From assembly GCF_001612965.1 (NCBI RefSeq), contig NZ_BDBL01000029.1, positions 1-64,000 on the forward strand: a stretch of DNA of 64,000 nt, written 5' to 3'. Shown here in pieces: positions 61,915 through 64,000 of the stretch. Below the pieces are notes generated by a model. That model saw only the letters and a list, made by a program, of their open reading frames with translations. It searched no databases and had not been told where the DNA came from. Numbering within the stretch: the stretch's first letter is position 1; the number at the start of each line of letters is the position of its first letter. This DNA is from Nocardia kruczakiae NBRC 101016. GTDB lineage: Bacteria > Actinomycetota > Actinomycetes > Mycobacteriales > Mycobacteriaceae. Made by a program: the position numbers and the translations under genes.

Positions 61915-63507
61915 ATGAGCATCTGGATTCATCGATCCGAAGAACCGGGTTCGCACGGCACCGGCCCGCTGGCGGGTCTGCGGGTGGCCGTCAAGGACAA
62001 CGTCGACGTCGCGGGCCTGCCGACGACCGCCGGCTGCCCGGACTACGCCTACCTACCCGACCGCGACGCGCCCGCGGTCGCGGCCCTGCGCGCCGCGGGT
62101 GCGGTCGTGGTCGGCAAGACCAATATGGACCAGTTCGCGACCGGTCTGGTCGGCACCCGCTCGCCGTACGGTCCGGTCTCGGACTCGCGCCGTCCCGCAT
62201 TCATCTCGGGCGGTTCGAGTTCCGGTTCGGCCGTGGCCGTCGCGACCGGTGCGGCCGATATCGCCATCGGCACCGATACCGCGGGTTCGGGGCGCGTTCC
62301 GGCGGCGCTGCAGGGCATCGTCGGCATCAAACCGACCGTCGGAGTCGTCTCCACCGAGGGGGTCGTCCCGGCCTGCCGTTCCTATGATTGCGTGACGATT
62401 TTCGCCGCCGACCCGGCGCGCGCCGATCAGGCTATGGGGGTGATGGCCGCCGGTGCGCCGGCACGCGCCTGGCCCGCCGATACCCGGCTGGCGGCGCCGC
62501 CGCGCCCGACCGTCGCGATCTTCGCCGAACTGCCGGAACTGGATCCGGTGTGGCGGGCGGCGTTCGACCGGACCGTCACCGCGCTCCGGCAGCGCGGGGC
62601 GACCATCGTGGAGATCGACCCGGCGCCGTTCCTGGCCGCGGCCCGGCTGCTCTACGACGGGGCGCTGGTCGCCGAAAGGTACGCCGCGGTAGGGGAATTC
62701 ATCGAGGCACATCCGGATGCGGTGGATCCGACCGTCGCGAGCATCATCCGCGCCGCGCGCGAGATTCCGGCGCATCGGCTGGTCGCCGACCGCGCCGAAC
62801 TCGAGCGCTTGCGCGCTCTCGCGATGGACAGCCTGGGCGACGCCGATGCCCTGCTCGCGCCGACCGCCCCGATGCATCCGACCATCGCGCAGGTCGAGGC
62901 GGATCCGATCGGGGTCAACTCCCGGATGGGCATCTACACGAACTTTTGCAATCTCTTCGATCTGTGCGCCGTGGCCGTGCCCGCCGGGATGGCAGGCGAA
63001 TCCTGTTTCGGTGTCACGGTTTTCGCGCGGCCGTTCGAGGATGCGGTGGCCTTGGACATCGCCGTGTCGATCACCGGCGATGTGGAGATCACGCGGCCGT
63101 GGCCGCTGGCGGTCGCACCGGTGTGCGAGCTGATCGTGTTCGGGGCGCATCTGCGGGGCCAGCCGTTGGAACACCAGTTGCACGCGCTCGGCGCGCGCTG
63201 GGCCGGAGCGGTCCGCACGGCCGCGGCCTATCGCCTCGCCGCCCTGGACACCACGCCGCCGAAACCGGCGGTGACCCGCTGCGAGGGTGGTGTGTCGGTC
63301 GCCGGTGAACGCTGGTTGCTCTCCCCCGCCGCCCTCGGTCGCTTCCTCGCCGCACTGCCGGCGCCGATGCAGCTGGGCGCCGTCGAACTCGACGACGGCA
63401 CCTGGCACACCGCATTCGGATGCGACGGAACCGCCGCCGCCGATGGCAAGGACATCAGCGAATACGGTGACTGGCGTGCGGCCCTCGCGGCGGGGGCCGT
63501 GGGCTGA
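61915..63507 (+). CDS. Allophanate hydrolase (AtzF type)
   Basis: Amidase-signature enzyme that splits allophanate into ammonia and CO2; 530 residues. The Ser-cisSer-Lys triad is Lys27 (AVKDNVD), Ser102 (GGSSSGS) and Ser125 (DTAGSGRVPA). A C-terminal domain (about 405-470, ELIVFGAHLRGQPLEHQLHALGARW) is characteristic of AtzF-type enzymes and separates them from ordinary amidases. ATG 61915 has GAGGAG at 5-7 bases; the frame open upstream to 61378 lies inside the previous gene. Ends the operon and fixes the pathway's final step. Confidence 0.93.
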   Translation: MSIWIHRSEEPGSHGTGPLAGLRVAVKDNVDVAGLPTTAGCPDYAYLPDRDAPAVAALRAAGAVVVGKTNMDQFATGLVGTRSPYGPVSDSRRPAFISGGSSSGSAVAVATGAADIAIGTDTAGSGRVPAALQGIVGIKPTVGVVSTEGVVPACRSYDCVTIFAADPARADQAMGVMAAGAPARAWPADTRLAAPPRPTVAIFAELPELDPVWRAAFDRTVTALRQRGATIVEIDPAPFLAAARLLYDGALVAERYAAVGEFIEAHPDAVDPTVASIIRAAREIPAHRLVADRAELERLRALAMDSLGDADALLAPTAPMHPTIAQVEADPIGVNSRMGIYTNFCNLFDLCAVAVPAGMAGESCFGVTVFARPFEDAVALDIAVSITGDVEITRPWPLAVAPVCELIVFGAHLRGQPLEHQLHALGARWAGAVRTAAAYRLAALDTTPPKPAVTRCEGGVSVAGERWLLSPAALGRFLAALPAPMQLGAVELDDGTWHTAFGCDGTAAADGKDISEYGDWRAALAAGAVG

Positions 63508-63513
63508 TTCGCG

Positions 63514-64000
63514 TCAATCCAGCGCCGTGGCGACCGGGCGCTCCGGATCCGACGACCACTGCGACCACGAACCCGGATAGAGCGCCGCCGACACTCCCAC
63601 GACCGACAGCGCCGCGATCTGGTGGGCGGCGGTCACCCCGGAGCCGCAGTAGACCGCCACCGGGCCGGAGCCGAGATCGGAGAACCGCGCCCGCAGCTGG
63701 TCCGGAGTCTTGAAAGTGCCCTCGGGCGTGAGGTTTTCCGCGGTCGGCACGCTCACCGCGCCGGGGATGTGCCCGGCGCGCGGGTCGATCGGCTCGACCT
63801 GCCCGCGATAGCGTTCCCCGGCTCGCGCGTCCAGCAGCGCACCACGCCAGCCCGCGACCTCGTCTGCTTCCACCACCGGCATATTGCCGGGCGTGAGCAC
63901 CACGTCGCCGGGCTTCGGATCGGGTTCGGTGCCGACGGCCAGATCACCGCCGCCGCGCTCCCACGCGGGCAGGCCGCCGTCGAGAATGCGCACGTCGCGC
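63514..64000 (-). CDS. 3-mercaptopyruvate/thiosulfate sulfurtransferase, 3' part
   Basis: Partial gene cut by the right edge; 5' part lies beyond 64000. The visible ~161 residues hold the end of the first rhodanese repeat (RILDGGLPAWERGGG) and the second repeat with the active-site Cys in VYCGSGVTAAHQ, preceded by the conserved DARAGERYRG and DPRAGHIPGAVSVP. The CGSGVT loop is found in mercaptopyruvate sulfurtransferases of the SseA type. Convergent with the allophanate hydrolase gene, 6 bases apart. Confidence 0.92.
   Translation of the reverse strand, partial: RDVRILDGGLPAWERGGGDLAVGTEPDPKPGDVVLTPGNMPVVEADEVAGWRGALLDARAGERYRGQVEPIDPRAGHIPGAVSVPTAENLTPEGTFKTPDQLRARFSDLGSGPVAVYCGSGVTAAHQIAALSVVGVSAALYPGSWSQWSSDPERPVATALD

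Noticed and set aside
1..64000. CRISPR arrays, insertion sequences or prophage genes
   Set aside because: No regularly spaced direct repeats, transposases, integrases or phage structural genes were seen in the window.

Overview
The window is high-GC actinobacterial chromosome, most likely from Nocardia or a close relative in the Mycobacteriales. The first 25 kb keeps, in order, the gene block known from Mycobacterium tuberculosis (argS-lysA-hom-thrC-thrB-rho-rpmE-prfA-prmC-sua5-wecA-atpI-atpBEFHAGDC-DUF2550-cobalamin adenosyltransferase-murA). It ends at the left edge with strong promoters that resemble mycobacterial rRNA promoters, so an rRNA operon probably starts just outside the window. 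Unlike mycobacteria, the ATP synthase delta subunit is not fused to a b subunit. Genus is inferred from layout and gene structure, not from a marker gene.

Layout. 1-25.1 kb (mostly minus strand): peptidoglycan precursor synthesis (MurA with Asp in place of the catalytic Cys), complete F1Fo ATP synthase operon, release factor 1 and its methylase, tRNA-modification and polyprenyl-phosphate sugar transferase genes, Rho, and the threonine/lysine pathway with ArgRS. 25.2-37.7 kb: accessory genes, including tRNA-Arg(CCG), an UppP-like phosphatase, an MFS efflux pump with a divergent TetR and three operators, a TetR/FAD-monooxygenase pair with three operators, an iron-type binding lipoprotein, a Tat-exported phosphoesterase, a MarR regulator and an Hsp70-like membrane protein. 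37.7-46.7 kb: a valine-degradation operon (mmsA-isobutyryl-CoA dehydrogenase-3-HIB-CoA hydrolase-mmsB-enoyl-CoA hydratase) divergent from a fused isobutyryl-CoA mutase, IcmF. 46.7-56.1 kb: an amidohydrolase, a Dabb protein/TetR/Baeyer-Villiger monooxygenase group, a metal-receptor protein, SWIM and SNF2 genes, and an exported HNH nuclease.

56.1-63.5 kb: a TetR regulator faces a five-gene operon encoding an APC permease, two DUF1989 proteins (UAAP1 and UAAP2, known elsewhere as carboxyguanidine deiminase CgdAB), a urea/guanidine carboxylase homologue reduced to its carboxyltransferase half, and allophanate hydrolase. This is the most unusual locus: the biotin carboxylase and biotin carrier domains needed for the known reaction are absent from it. 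The window ends in a partial 3-mercaptopyruvate/thiosulfate sulfurtransferase gene.

Functional links: the cobalamin adenosyltransferase near the left end makes the adenosylcobalamin that IcmF needs. IcmF and the divergent operon share isobutyryl-CoA as branch point. At least four regulator/target pairs carry visible inverted-repeat operators in their shared intergenic regions. No CRISPR array, prophage, integrase or transposase was seen.
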